Of a stretch of 64,000 nucleotides of DNA, positions 18,832 through 26,606 are shown piece by piece (the first letter of the stretch is position 1; every line of letters begins with the position of its first letter). Below the pieces are notes generated by a model that saw nothing but the letters and a program-made list of their open reading frames with translations, did no database searches and was not told the DNA's origin. This stretch comes from Pollutibacter soli (GTDB lineage Bacteria; Bacteroidota; Bacteroidia; Chitinophagales; Chitinophagaceae), in contig JARJHS010000001.1 of NCBI GenBank assembly GCA_029269725.1, forward strand, positions 806,001 to 870,000, given 5' to 3'. Made by a program: the position numbers and the translations under genes.

Positions 18832-19695
18832 ATGAAAACCATACCAGTCAGGCATATAGCATCTGCGCAGAGGCTGCATAACGGTGCCGGTCGTTTCAGT
18901 GTACGTGACCTGGAACAGGTACTAAATGGCAAAGACCTGGTTCATGACCTGCATAGACATGATTTCTATTTTGTTCTGGCAGTACACAGCGGAAGTGGCA
19001 TTCATGAAATAGATTTTGTGCAGTATCCCGTTCAATCCAATGCTGTCTTCATTCTACGTCCGGGCCAGGTACACAGGCTTGAACTTACTGCTGACACGAC
19101 AGGTTTTTTGCTCGAGTTTGATTTATCATTTTATCAGCCAAAGAATACTATTGCAGAGCATCGATGGAAAAAGGCATCGGGGAAAAACTATTGCGAGATA
19201 GAAGACGCAAGGTTTAAAAAACTACATGTAATCCTGGCGAACATCTTTGATGAATATTTTTTGAAGCAGGAAGGATATATCGAAGCCATCAAAGCAAACC
19301 TTGACCTTTTCTTCCTTGAGTATATACGGCAAAGCAAAAATCAAAACAGCATTGTAAAAAGCGAAAGCGGATACATTCAGGAGCGATTTGAAGAATTTGT
19401 TCGTTTGTTGGAAACAAACATTGCCGGCATGAAAAATGTTTCTGATTACGCTGACCTACTGAGCCTTTCGCCTTACCAACTCAATTCAATAGTGAAGACT
19501 TCTGTAGGGAAAACTGTATCCGATCTTATAAATGACCAAATTATCCTCGAAGCGAAACGTCACCTGATTGCAACACCCGCCCAGGTGAAGGAAGTGGCAG
19601 ACCAGCTGGGCTATGAAGACCCATCTTACTTCATCCGCTTTTTTAAAAAACATACAGGGCAATCCCCCGAGGCTTTCAGGAAGAACTTCAAATAA
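18832..19695 (+). CDS. AraC-family transcriptional regulator
   Basis: This 287-residue protein has an N-terminal cupin-like sensor half (DLHRHDFYFVLAVHSGSGIHEIDF, ILRPGQVHRLEL) and a C-terminal double helix-turn-helix at about 190-285. The second HTH ends in the AraC signature VADQLGYEDPSYFIRFFKKHTGQSPEAFR, interrupted here only for length. It probably activates neighbouring genes in response to a small molecule. The flavoprotein and mini membrane proteins immediately downstream on the same strand are the likeliest targets. Confidence 0.92.
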   Translation: MKTIPVRHIASAQRLHNGAGRFSVRDLEQVLNGKDLVHDLHRHDFYFVLAVHSGSGIHEIDFVQYPVQSNAVFILRPGQVHRLELTADTTGFLLEFDLSFYQPKNTIAEHRWKKASGKNYCEIEDARFKKLHVILANIFDEYFLKQEGYIEAIKANLDLFFLEYIRQSKNQNSIVKSESGYIQERFEEFVRLLETNIAGMKNVSDYADLLSLSPYQLNSIVKTSVGKTVSDLINDQIILEAKRHLIATPAQVKEVADQLGYEDPSYFIRFFKKHTGQSPEAFRKNFK

Positions 19696-19744
19696 GTCCT
19701 GTTCAACTTCATAGGCGTCCTGCCAAAGGCCTAATTGCCAGTCC

Positions 19745-19752
19745 TAATTTTG
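19745..19752 (+). promoter_or_regulatory. Candidate Bacteroidota -7 box (TAATTTTG)
   Basis: TAATTTTG fits the TAnnTTTG -7 consensus of Bacteroidota primary sigma factors and lies 31 bp before the ATG at 19784. A good -33 TTTG partner is not visible at the usual spacing. Confidence 0.35.
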
Positions 19753-19783
19753 TGTTCGTTCAGTTAACCAAAAAACAATCAAA

Positions 19784-20008
19784 ATGAAAGCAAAAGCAAG
19801 ACTTCTGATGTCACTTAAAATTTGGTTGGTAATCTATCCTTCCATCACACTATTTCTGTTCCTGTTCGGTCAACAACTGTCTTCTCTCCCTTTGTATCAG
19901 AGAACATTCATTCTCACGATCTCATTAGTTCCCTGGATGATGTTTGTCGGCGTGCCATTCGTGGATTTGCTTCTTCAAAAAGCCACAGGTAAAAAATCTT
20001 CAAAATAG
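19784..20008 (+). CDS. Small two-helix membrane protein, unknown function
   Basis: This 74-residue protein has two hydrophobic stretches (about residues 11-29 and 40-65) with a basic N-terminus and C-terminus. The segment TLFLFLFGQQLSSLPLYQR followed by LVPWMMFVGVPFVDLLL suggests a small inner-membrane protein resembling DUF2798-like families, though I cannot assign it firmly. It follows the AraC regulator by 88 bp and precedes another mini-ORF by 7 bp. The run araC - mini membrane proteins - CPYC flavoprotein looks like one transcription unit. Confidence 0.6.
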   Translation: MKAKARLLMSLKIWLVIYPSITLFLFLFGQQLSSLPLYQRTFILTISLVPWMMFVGVPFVDLLLQKATGKKSSK

Positions 20009-20015
20009 AAACGCA

Positions 20016-20147
20016 ATGACGTTAAAATCATTAATACTATTTTGGTTGGTTTGGATGGTAAGTGATTTTATAAAGCAACCTGGAATTGCATTAAGTGGAA
20101 TAACGGTCCCGATGCCATTATCAGGTGCTACAAATAATGAAATATGA
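20016..20147 (+). CDS. Small hydrophobic ORF, 43 residues
   Basis: An ATG at 20016 opens a 43-codon frame whose first 17 residues are strongly hydrophobic (MTLKSLILFWLVWMVSD), with a polar tail. It begins 7 bp after the preceding gene and ends with an ATGA overlap on the flavoprotein start at 20144. That overlap supports real, coupled translation. I do not recognise a family; it may be a truncated relic of a larger membrane protein. Confidence 0.4.
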   Translation: MTLKSLILFWLVWMVSDFIKQPGIALSGITVPMPLSGATNNEI

Positions 20148-21052
20148 AGCAGCCGGCAATATTTGATGTCATTATTATCGGAGGTAGTTATGCAGGACTT
20201 GCAGCGGCAATGGCATTAGGCAGAGCACTAAGAAATGTACTAGTAATAGACAGTGGAAGTCCTTGCAATAAGCAAACGCCTCACTCACATAATTTTTTGA
20301 CCAATGATGGTAAAACACCTGAAGAAATTGCCCGTCTTGCCAAACAACAGGTGCGGATGTATAGCTCGGTGAGTTTTCTCGAAGGTTTAGCAACGGCTTG
20401 TTTCAAAACTGAACGAGGCTTTGGCGTTCAAATTCACAATGGCGAGGAATTCACCGCTCGTAAATTAGTATTTGCAACCGGTATCAGGGACATCATGCCG
20501 TCTATTCCTGGCTTCGCAGAAAGTTGGGGTATTAGTGTGCTTCACTGCCCATACTGCCATGGCTACGAAGTAAGGCATCAACAAACGGGCATTTTTGCCA
20601 ATGGGGATACAGCATATGAGCTATCTTCTTTGATCTCAAACTGGACAAATAACCTGACTGTTTACACAAATGGAAAGTCAACGCTGACAGAGCAACAGCA
20701 GACTAAGCTTACTGCGCATAGTATCAAAATTATTGAATCGGAAATCAGTAAATTGGAAAACATCAACGGCTACATCCAAAACATCTTGTTTACCAATGGT
20801 ACTAATGCGTCGTTAAGAGCAATGTATGCCCGTCTTCCTTTCGTTCAGCACACTTCTATTCCGCAAGAGTCAGGATGCGAATTGACCCAGGAAGGGTACA
20901 TTAAAATTGATCCGGCACACCGCACTACCGTATATGGCTTGTATGCCTGCGGTGATAACACAACCCGTATCCGTACGGTAGCGAATGCAGTGTCAATGGG
21001 TACAACTACTGGTTTGATGGTAAATAAGGAGCTGATAGAAGAGGATTTTTGA
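20144..21052 (+). CDS. Thioredoxin-reductase-like FAD/NAD(P) oxidoreductase with CPYC motif
   Basis: This 302-residue flavoprotein has an N-terminal FAD-binding motif (IIIGGSYAGLAAAMALGRA), a redox-active CPYCHGYE motif at about residues 138-145, a degenerate NAD(P)-binding loop (ANGDTAYELSS) and a C-terminal GLYACGDN FAD contact. True TrxB has CATC. The CPYCHG form is closer to the GliT/HlmI-like dithiol oxidases and related bacterial flavoproteins that form or reduce disulfides in small molecules. Acting on thioredoxin is therefore uncertain. It is coupled to a mini membrane ORF. Confidence 0.85.
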   Translation: MKQPAIFDVIIIGGSYAGLAAAMALGRALRNVLVIDSGSPCNKQTPHSHNFLTNDGKTPEEIARLAKQQVRMYSSVSFLEGLATACFKTERGFGVQIHNGEEFTARKLVFATGIRDIMPSIPGFAESWGISVLHCPYCHGYEVRHQQTGIFANGDTAYELSSLISNWTNNLTVYTNGKSTLTEQQQTKLTAHSIKIIESEISKLENINGYIQNILFTNGTNASLRAMYARLPFVQHTSIPQESGCELTQEGYIKIDPAHRTTVYGLYACGDNTTRIRTVANAVSMGTTTGLMVNKELIEEDF

Positions 21053-21148
21053 ATAATGCAGACAGCTCAGCTCCTGCTATTTAAGCAGTAATAATTCAGG
21101 AAGGCACAATTATGTTAATGGATTTTCCATGAAACAAAAACGATAATA

Positions 21149-21253
21149 TTATCCCTTTTCATCTTCCTTAAATTTTTGCTGCAGTACGTTCTTATTATTC
21201 CTGATCATGAGCTCCAGGGTATGTATTTCTGCACTTGACCAGAAAAGAATTTC
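21149..21253 (-). pseudogene. Possible C-terminal fragment of a lost gene
   Basis: On the minus strand an open stretch of 34 codons runs between an in-frame TAG (21254-21256) and TAA (21149-21151). It encodes an ordinary-looking helical peptide (SSAEIHTLELMIRNNKNVLQ). There is no good start codon. It looks like the tail of a decayed gene, but no family was recognised and chance is possible. Confidence 0.2.
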
Positions 21254-21300
21254 CTAAGAGTGTTCAGCTGATTAAATATCGGTTTTAAAACACAAGTAAA

Positions 21301-22509
21301 ATGAACAACAAATATTTAATAGTGCTTTTCTTAATGCTTGTTTCTTCTAACTTATTTGCCCAGGAAAAAAAAGAAATAATCATTGCCGATGTTGTTAGCG
21401 TTAAATCAAAAATTCTTCAGGAAGAACGAACTGCCTGGGTTTACAATCCCGATAAAGAAAAGGGAACCAGGATATATCCGGTTATTTTTGTTTTAGATGG
21501 TGAAATTCATTTCAAGTCTGTTGTTGCCATGGTTGATTATTTAAGTGGCGCCAACATTATTCCGCAAATGATTGTTGTCGGGATTTTACATACGAACAGG
21601 ATAAAGGATTTGACTCCAGCTATCAAAAACACCGTAATCGATGGTCGTGAGGAAAATTCCGGAGGCGGTGATAAATTTATGTCGTTTATCGAAAGTGAGC
21701 TTTTACCTGTTATTCAATCAACATATCCGGCTGCTCCTTATCGCATACTTATGGGGCACTCTTTAGGTGGGTTAACGGTAATGAATACATTGGTACACCA
21801 TAAGGATCTATTTAACGCATACGTTTCAATAGATGCAAGCTTATGGTGGGATAATCACAGTCTTTTAAATGAAAGTAAAGCAGCCCTTACGGCAAATAAT
21901 TTCGCTGATAAAAAACTGTTTTTAGCGATTGCCAATCGCATGGAAAAAGGCGTAGATACAAGTGCTGTGCAGCAAGACACAACCGAAAACACAGAATTGA
22001 TAAGATACAATATGCAACTGATCAGGAGCATAAAGGATAATCTTCAAAACAACTTAGTCTTTGATTATAAATATTATGCTGATGACAATCACAACTCAGT
22101 TTCTTTCATAGCTGAATACGATGCCCTCCGCTATATTTTCAGCTATTATAAATTTGATCTGTATCCCAGCTTTTTGGAAAACAAAAACCTGAGGTTAGAT
22201 ACATTGCTGGATGCTCATTATAAATCTGTATCCAGGCAGCTTGGTTACATCGTCAAGCCGCCAGAAAGTTTAGTGAATGGTCTTGCTTACTACTCATTGA
22301 ATACAAAGCAGTATACAAAGGCTGAATATCTGTTCAGGATGAATGTTTCAAGTTATCCAAAAAGCTCAAATGTCTATGATGGTCTCGGTGACTTTTATTC
22401 AGCAACCAATGATAAAATAAATGCTGTAGTCTGGTATAAAAAAGCGCTTGAAATCGCAGAAGTACCGGAGACCCGGAATAAACTAAAAGTACTTGAAAAT
22501 AAATTTTAG
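21301..22509 (+). CDS. Secreted esterase (IroE/Fes-type alpha/beta hydrolase) with C-terminal TPR-like tail
   Basis: This 402-residue protein starts with a signal peptide (MNNKYLIVLFLMLVSSNLFAQ), so it acts outside the cytoplasm. Residues about 25-290 are an esterase of the PF00756 type: PVIFVLDGE, the nucleophile elbow GHSLGG with Ser at about 157, and DDNHNSV holding the likely catalytic His. Homologues hydrolyse siderophore or feruloyl esters. The last 70 residues (YLFRMNVSSYPKSSNVYDGLGD) look like one or two TPR repeats, as in many Bacteroidota esterases. The gene appears monocistronic. Confidence 0.88.
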   Translation: MNNKYLIVLFLMLVSSNLFAQEKKEIIIADVVSVKSKILQEERTAWVYNPDKEKGTRIYPVIFVLDGEIHFKSVVAMVDYLSGANIIPQMIVVGILHTNRIKDLTPAIKNTVIDGREENSGGGDKFMSFIESELLPVIQSTYPAAPYRILMGHSLGGLTVMNTLVHHKDLFNAYVSIDASLWWDNHSLLNESKAALTANNFADKKLFLAIANRMEKGVDTSAVQQDTTENTELIRYNMQLIRSIKDNLQNNLVFDYKYYADDNHNSVSFIAEYDALRYIFSYYKFDLYPSFLENKNLRLDTLLDAHYKSVSRQLGYIVKPPESLVNGLAYYSLNTKQYTKAEYLFRMNVSSYPKSSNVYDGLGDFYSATNDKINAVVWYKKALEIAEVPETRNKLKVLENKF

Positions 22510-22974
22510 TATAGTGAAATGTAGTTTGACTACTTAAATATTAAAACCGCAAGGTTTGAAATTAGAAATATGCACATAAACGACCCTTTTGATTCCTATA
22601 CGTACCGTTCCATGCCTGGTCACCAGATAACAGGGCTTTGATGTAATGTCAGTAGAAAAATCAAAAGCATATATCGGAAATAAAGCGGTAAAGCAAATGG
22701 GAAGAGCAGGCGAATGTGTACACAAGGAGATAGCACATTAAGAGGTGACCTGCGGTGTTGAATGGACCATCTGCCGATCTGCGCCCTGGGAACATGGATA
22801 AATCTTTTTCATATCAACAGGGCGAGTAAAGATTTTTTCAAACAAAAGCAATCTGTTATTTCGCAGTAGAAACTATGCTCCTGGTTAGGCCAATGACCCT
22901 TTGGTCTATCTGATTTTGATGGAAGACTTTAAAGAGTTCCCACCAGCTGTGATAGTTAAAACAGAGTTTGATCC
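22510..22974. other. Intergenic region, no confident gene
   Basis: The 465 bases contain only short frames. A 35-codon plus-strand frame from about 22760 (including FHINRASKDFFKQKQS) has protein-like composition and may be a gene relic. No RNA gene or clear terminator was found. Confidence 0.35.
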
Positions 22975-23940
22975 ATGGCGCAAAAAAATAGTAAAATGAA
23001 AGCCTTTACAAAAAGAAAATACGGCGGTCCTGAAGTCCTTCAATTAGAGGAAGTCGATAAGCCAATTGTGAAAGATGATCACATTTTGGTAAAAGTGGTT
23101 GCTAATTCTGCCAATCCAGCTGACTGGCATATTTTACGGGGTAAGCCTTTTTTTGCAAGATTTACCTCTGGTCTTTTCAAGCCAAAGGAAAAAATTGCCG
23201 GAGCTGACTTTGCTGGCATTGTAGTAGAAACCGGTGCTAAAACAAACAGATGTAAAGTTGGCGATCGTGTATTTGGTGAGACATTGATGGGCGGTGCTTT
23301 TGCAGAGTACGTAAGTGTAACCGAGGCAGTGTGTGGGCAAATACCAGCCAGCATCAGCTTTACACAAATGGCAGGTGTTGCTGTTGCCGGCTTAACTGCA
23401 CTGCAGGCAGTTGTTACACAGGGTAAGATAACAGCGGGAGAAACCGTTCTAATAAATGGAGCTTCTGGTGGCGTTGGTCATTTTGCTGTGCAGATTGCAA
23501 AGGCACATAGCGCAACTGTAACAGCTGTATGTTCCAGCAGGAACGCGGACTTCGTGAAGTCTTTAGGTGCCGATAAGGTCATCCCTTATGACAAGGAAAA
23601 CATTCATCAGCATAATGGTAGTTACAATTTAATCATAGATACAAACGGCAACCTTACTTATGCTGATTATAAGAGAATGGGCAAAAGAGGCGTAATGGTC
23701 GGATTTACAACAATGTCCCATATGCTTTCAACTCTTATACGTAAACTGTTTGGCAGGTTTCCATTATTCCAGTTTACAGCAGAAGCAACAGACTTACAGA
23801 CATTAGCCGAATGGGTAGCACAGGGGAAAGTCCAAACTAAGATTGATAAATTATTCAGTTATACAGAAATACCAGAGGCATTGCGCTATATCGAGGCCAT
23901 GCGCACAAGAGGAAAAGTAGTGATGCAGTGGATGGATTGA
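22975..23940 (+). CDS. Zinc-independent medium-chain oxidoreductase (quinone oxidoreductase-like)
   Basis: This 321-residue MDR-superfamily protein shows the quinone-oxidoreductase layout: FTKRKYGGPEVLQLEEV at the start, the GroES-like catalytic domain (ANPADWHILRG, GADFAGIVVETG), then the Rossmann loop NGASGGVGHFAVQIAK. The cysteine and histidine zinc ligands of classical alcohol dehydrogenases are absent, so it probably reduces quinones or enones with NADPH in the cytoplasm. The first seven residues are atypical; ATG at 22996 is an alternative start. It has its own 5' region. Confidence 0.88.
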   Translation: MAQKNSKMKAFTKRKYGGPEVLQLEEVDKPIVKDDHILVKVVANSANPADWHILRGKPFFARFTSGLFKPKEKIAGADFAGIVVETGAKTNRCKVGDRVFGETLMGGAFAEYVSVTEAVCGQIPASISFTQMAGVAVAGLTALQAVVTQGKITAGETVLINGASGGVGHFAVQIAKAHSATVTAVCSSRNADFVKSLGADKVIPYDKENIHQHNGSYNLIIDTNGNLTYADYKRMGKRGVMVGFTTMSHMLSTLIRKLFGRFPLFQFTAEATDLQTLAEWVAQGKVQTKIDKLFSYTEIPEALRYIEAMRTRGKVVMQWMD

Positions 23941-24182
23941 CATTACCAAACACGTTTATCAAACCAACTTGACATAAGTGCTGTTCTAACTCAAAATCGT
24001 CCTACCACCTGCCCGGTTCCTGATATTAGCTTTGTCCTATTAATTTAACGGCTGCCACCTGATTCGGGATTAGCCTTTCAGAAATCAAGCCCAAAAGACT
24101 TACTCAAAAAAATGACCTACAAAATGGGCTGGGAAATTATTGCCCTTACAAAAAAATCAACATAACAAAAAAACAAATAGTC

Positions 24183-24863
24183 ATGCAACAAACAATTAAA
24201 CCGGCAAAGCTAATATCAGTAATGATACTGTCATTGTTACTTATGTTCAGCTCGTATTCACAGACGAACAAGTTTGGTATTTCAATCAATTCCCTGTCAA
24301 CAAATTTCAATTACGGCACGGCAAATGCCGGACTTAATCCGTATAAAAAAAATTATCGGGGAGTGCAGGCAGGCTTTTCTTACCAGGCTGGTATTACACC
24401 CATGTTTTCGATTGTCCCCGAAATCTATTTCGCTATCAAAGGCGGCGCATTAAAAGAAAATAATCCACTTACCGGTGCAAAGTCAACATTACGGATAACC
24501 AGTTTAGAGCTGCCTTTGTTAGCACGCTTACATATCAACAAACTATATCTGAATGCAGGTCCTTATGCGGGCTATAATGTTGGTGGTCTGCTGAAGACAG
24601 CTGCTTCAGGCACATCATCAGAAACAACGACTAAAGTATCATTTGGTAATTCAGGAGCAGATTTTAAACGCTGGGATTTTGGCTTTCAGGCAGGCGTTGG
24701 TTATAATTTTACCATGAAGCAATCAACACTGACCTTAGATGTTCGTTACGGGTATGGCCTGGCAAACATCTCAAACGATGTCGTGCGGTATAACAGGATG
24801 CTCAACATCAGTGTCCAGGTTTCAAAAGCTGGCGTAAGAAATTCCAGGCAGAAGCGGGGATAG
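24183..24863 (+). CDS. PorT-type outer-membrane beta-barrel protein
   Basis: This 226-residue protein has a signal peptide ending near FSSYSQ and then alternating short strands rich in aromatic residues and glycine (GISINSLSTNF, GVQAGFSYQAGI, LYLNAGPYAGYNVGG, FQAGVGYNFTM). This is the pattern of the PF13568-like eight-stranded barrels common in Bacteroidota. It probably sits in the outer membrane; a specific function is unknown. The gene precedes the CPBP protease by 37 bp and may be co-transcribed. Confidence 0.82.
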   Translation: MQQTIKPAKLISVMILSLLLMFSSYSQTNKFGISINSLSTNFNYGTANAGLNPYKKNYRGVQAGFSYQAGITPMFSIVPEIYFAIKGGALKENNPLTGAKSTLRITSLELPLLARLHINKLYLNAGPYAGYNVGGLLKTAASGTSSETTTKVSFGNSGADFKRWDFGFQAGVGYNFTMKQSTLTLDVRYGYGLANISNDVVRYNRMLNISVQVSKAGVRNSRQKRG

Positions 24864-24900
24864 TATTCACACCTATTCAAACAACAGGAAAACCAATCGT

Positions 24901-25752
24901 ATGAATATTTTTTTCGACAACCAGAAGAAACTAAGAGATATGTGGTGGATAGGCATTTTCTTCCTTGTCTTGGCGGCATTCACCTTCCCTTTGATATTAG
25001 CTTCACAGCACTTTAGCAGGGAAGTAACCATCACTCAGCAGGCGGTTGTTGTAATCCTCGCCACCTGGATTAGCCAGGGTATGCGAAGAAAGCCTATGTC
25101 TGAATTGTTGGGTTATATGAATTTTACGCTGATTAAAAACGCTTTATTTGGGTTGGTTGCCGGAGCCCTGTTAATGTTAGTGCCAGCAGCTTGTCTATCC
25201 ATGTTCGGATACATTCATTGGCAGCAAGGTAGCGGCGACTTTTCTTCTATACTAAATACCACCTGGTCGTTGATTGCAGCTGCAATTGCTGAAGAGTTTC
25301 TGTTCAGGGGTTTCGTATTTCAACGATTAAGAAAGAGCACTGGTTTATGGATAGCTCAGCTAATTATAGCAGCATATTTTCTGCTCACCCATATTAATAA
25401 TCCAGGTATGACTGGTAACATCAAAATACTGGCGTCTGTCAACATCTTTATTGCCTCGTTGATGTTTGGTCTTGCTTATGTAAAAACCAACAGCCTTATC
25501 ATGCCAATAACTTTTCACTTCATGGCAAATTGGGTGCAGGGAACACTATTGGGGTTTGGTGTCAGTGGTAATGTGCAGGCAAGTATAATGAAGCCGTTAT
25601 TTCATAATGCTCCGGTTTGGCTTTCTGGTGGAAATTTTGGATTGGAAGCAAGCATTCCAGGTTTGGTATCCGTGGTTCTCACAACATTTATTCTTTACCG
25701 TTGGCGGGTTATTCCGAAGGTCGTTACTCCTAATGAACCTGCCACGTATTGA
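24901..25752 (+). CDS. CPBP-family intramembrane metalloprotease
   Basis: This 283-residue polytopic membrane protein has about eight hydrophobic segments. It carries the CPBP (Abi/CAAX protease-like) motifs: EEFLFRG with EE at residues 131-132, a His in THINNPG, and HFMANW with the last metal-ligand His. Family members are Rce1-like glutamyl/metallo proteases acting within the membrane; bacterial substrates are mostly unknown. The C-terminus has an extra hydrophobic segment. The neighbouring barrel and SDR do not clarify its target. Confidence 0.88.
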   Translation: MNIFFDNQKKLRDMWWIGIFFLVLAAFTFPLILASQHFSREVTITQQAVVVILATWISQGMRRKPMSELLGYMNFTLIKNALFGLVAGALLMLVPAACLSMFGYIHWQQGSGDFSSILNTTWSLIAAAIAEEFLFRGFVFQRLRKSTGLWIAQLIIAAYFLLTHINNPGMTGNIKILASVNIFIASLMFGLAYVKTNSLIMPITFHFMANWVQGTLLGFGVSGNVQASIMKPLFHNAPVWLSGGNFGLEASIPGLVSVVLTTFILYRWRVIPKVVTPNEPATY

Positions 25753-25797
25753 AGCTTTGAAAAAGCTATTCTATAGTAAATCATTAAAAAATTAAGT

Positions 25798-26394
25798 ATG
25801 AAAATTGTAATTGTAGGTGCCTCAGGCACTATGGGCACTTATTTGTCCAATTCATTTGAAAAAGAGCATCAGGTAGTTCGTGCGGACAGGAACAGTCCGG
25901 ATGTGCAGGTGGATATAACGTCACCGGCAGCAATAGAAAAGATGTACAAAAAAATAGGTGCTTTCGATGCACTGATTTGTACCGCAGGTCCTACATATGT
26001 CGGTCCGTGGAAGAACCTGAACGAAGAAACTTTCCGGGTAGGTGTAGAAGGCAAGATGATGGGGCAAATCAACTTAGTATTGATTGGGCAGCACTACATC
26101 AATCCAAAAGGCTCTTTCACTCTTATTACAGGTGCACTAACTTGCGAACCTCAAAAGAATTTTGCCAATGCCTCCGCAGCAAATTCGGCAGTTGAAGGAT
26201 TTGTGCGGGCAGCAGCGATTGAACTTGAAAATGGTATTCGTATCAATGCAGTTAGTCCTACTGTGATTGAAAACTCACCTCAATATTTTCCCTTCTTTCC
26301 CGGTGAAATGCCAGTGACAATGAAACAGCTTGAATTTGGCTTCAGGAAAAGTGTCTTTGGCGCAAGTACCGGGCAAGTCATTAAACCGAATTAA
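25798..26394 (+). CDS. Atypical short-chain dehydrogenase lacking the Tyr-x-x-x-Lys pair
   Basis: This 198-residue protein has an N-terminal dinucleotide loop GASGTMGTYL and the SDR features VDIT, CTAGP, LITGAL and INAVSPTV. At the active-site helix the canonical YxxxK is replaced by ASAANSAVEGF, so both catalytic Tyr and Lys appear absent. A small SDR subgroup (PRK07578-like, by recollection) shows this arrangement. It may bind NAD(P) without classical dehydrogenase activity or use another mechanism. It is the last gene of the plus-strand stretch and converges on the helicase gene. Confidence 0.82.
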   Translation: MKIVIVGASGTMGTYLSNSFEKEHQVVRADRNSPDVQVDITSPAAIEKMYKKIGAFDALICTAGPTYVGPWKNLNEETFRVGVEGKMMGQINLVLIGQHYINPKGSFTLITGALTCEPQKNFANASAANSAVEGFVRAAAIELENGIRINAVSPTVIENSPQYFPFFPGEMPVTMKQLEFGFRKSVFGASTGQVIKPN

Positions 26395-26416
26395 TCCTGT
26401 TGAAAATCCGGCTGAT

Positions 26417-26497
26417 GGGTCGTTACTGGAATGGTAGCGACCCTGAAAGATCCAGTAATACCTACCTTCAAATCCTGATCTCCTCGCTCCGGAGATC
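26417..26497. terminator. Two hairpins between convergent genes
   Basis: GGGTCGTTAC (26417-26426) pairs with GTAGCGACCC (26434-26443) with one wobble around a 7-nt loop. A second hairpin joins GATCTCC (26477-26483) with GGAGATC (26491-26497). Neither has a U-tract. They lie between convergent SDR and helicase genes and may act as 3'-end structures. Confidence 0.4.
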
Positions 26498-26578
26498 ATT
26501 GAAATGAATTGAGTTTACCAGCCATTCTTCGACTACCCTTTCCCGAAACCTAAGATGAAATAATCATAACCCGGTTTT

Positions 26579-26606
26579 AACTTTCAACTTTTCACTTTCA
26601 AGTCAT
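26579..26606. repeat. Related 7-bp tract (core AACTTTN) at a stop codon
   Basis: AACTTTC, AACTTTT and CACTTTC follow each other in 7-bp phase at 26579-26599, with a degenerate fourth unit. The TGA stop of the minus-strand helicase (26598-26600) lies in the tract. Confidence 0.5.

Noticed and set aside
20144-21052. Standard thioredoxin reductase TrxB
   Set aside because: The redox motif is CPYC instead of CATC and the NAD(P) loop is degenerate.
22534-22725. 63-codon minus-strand ORF after the esterase gene
   Set aside because: No start context or domain; the surrounding region looks non-coding.
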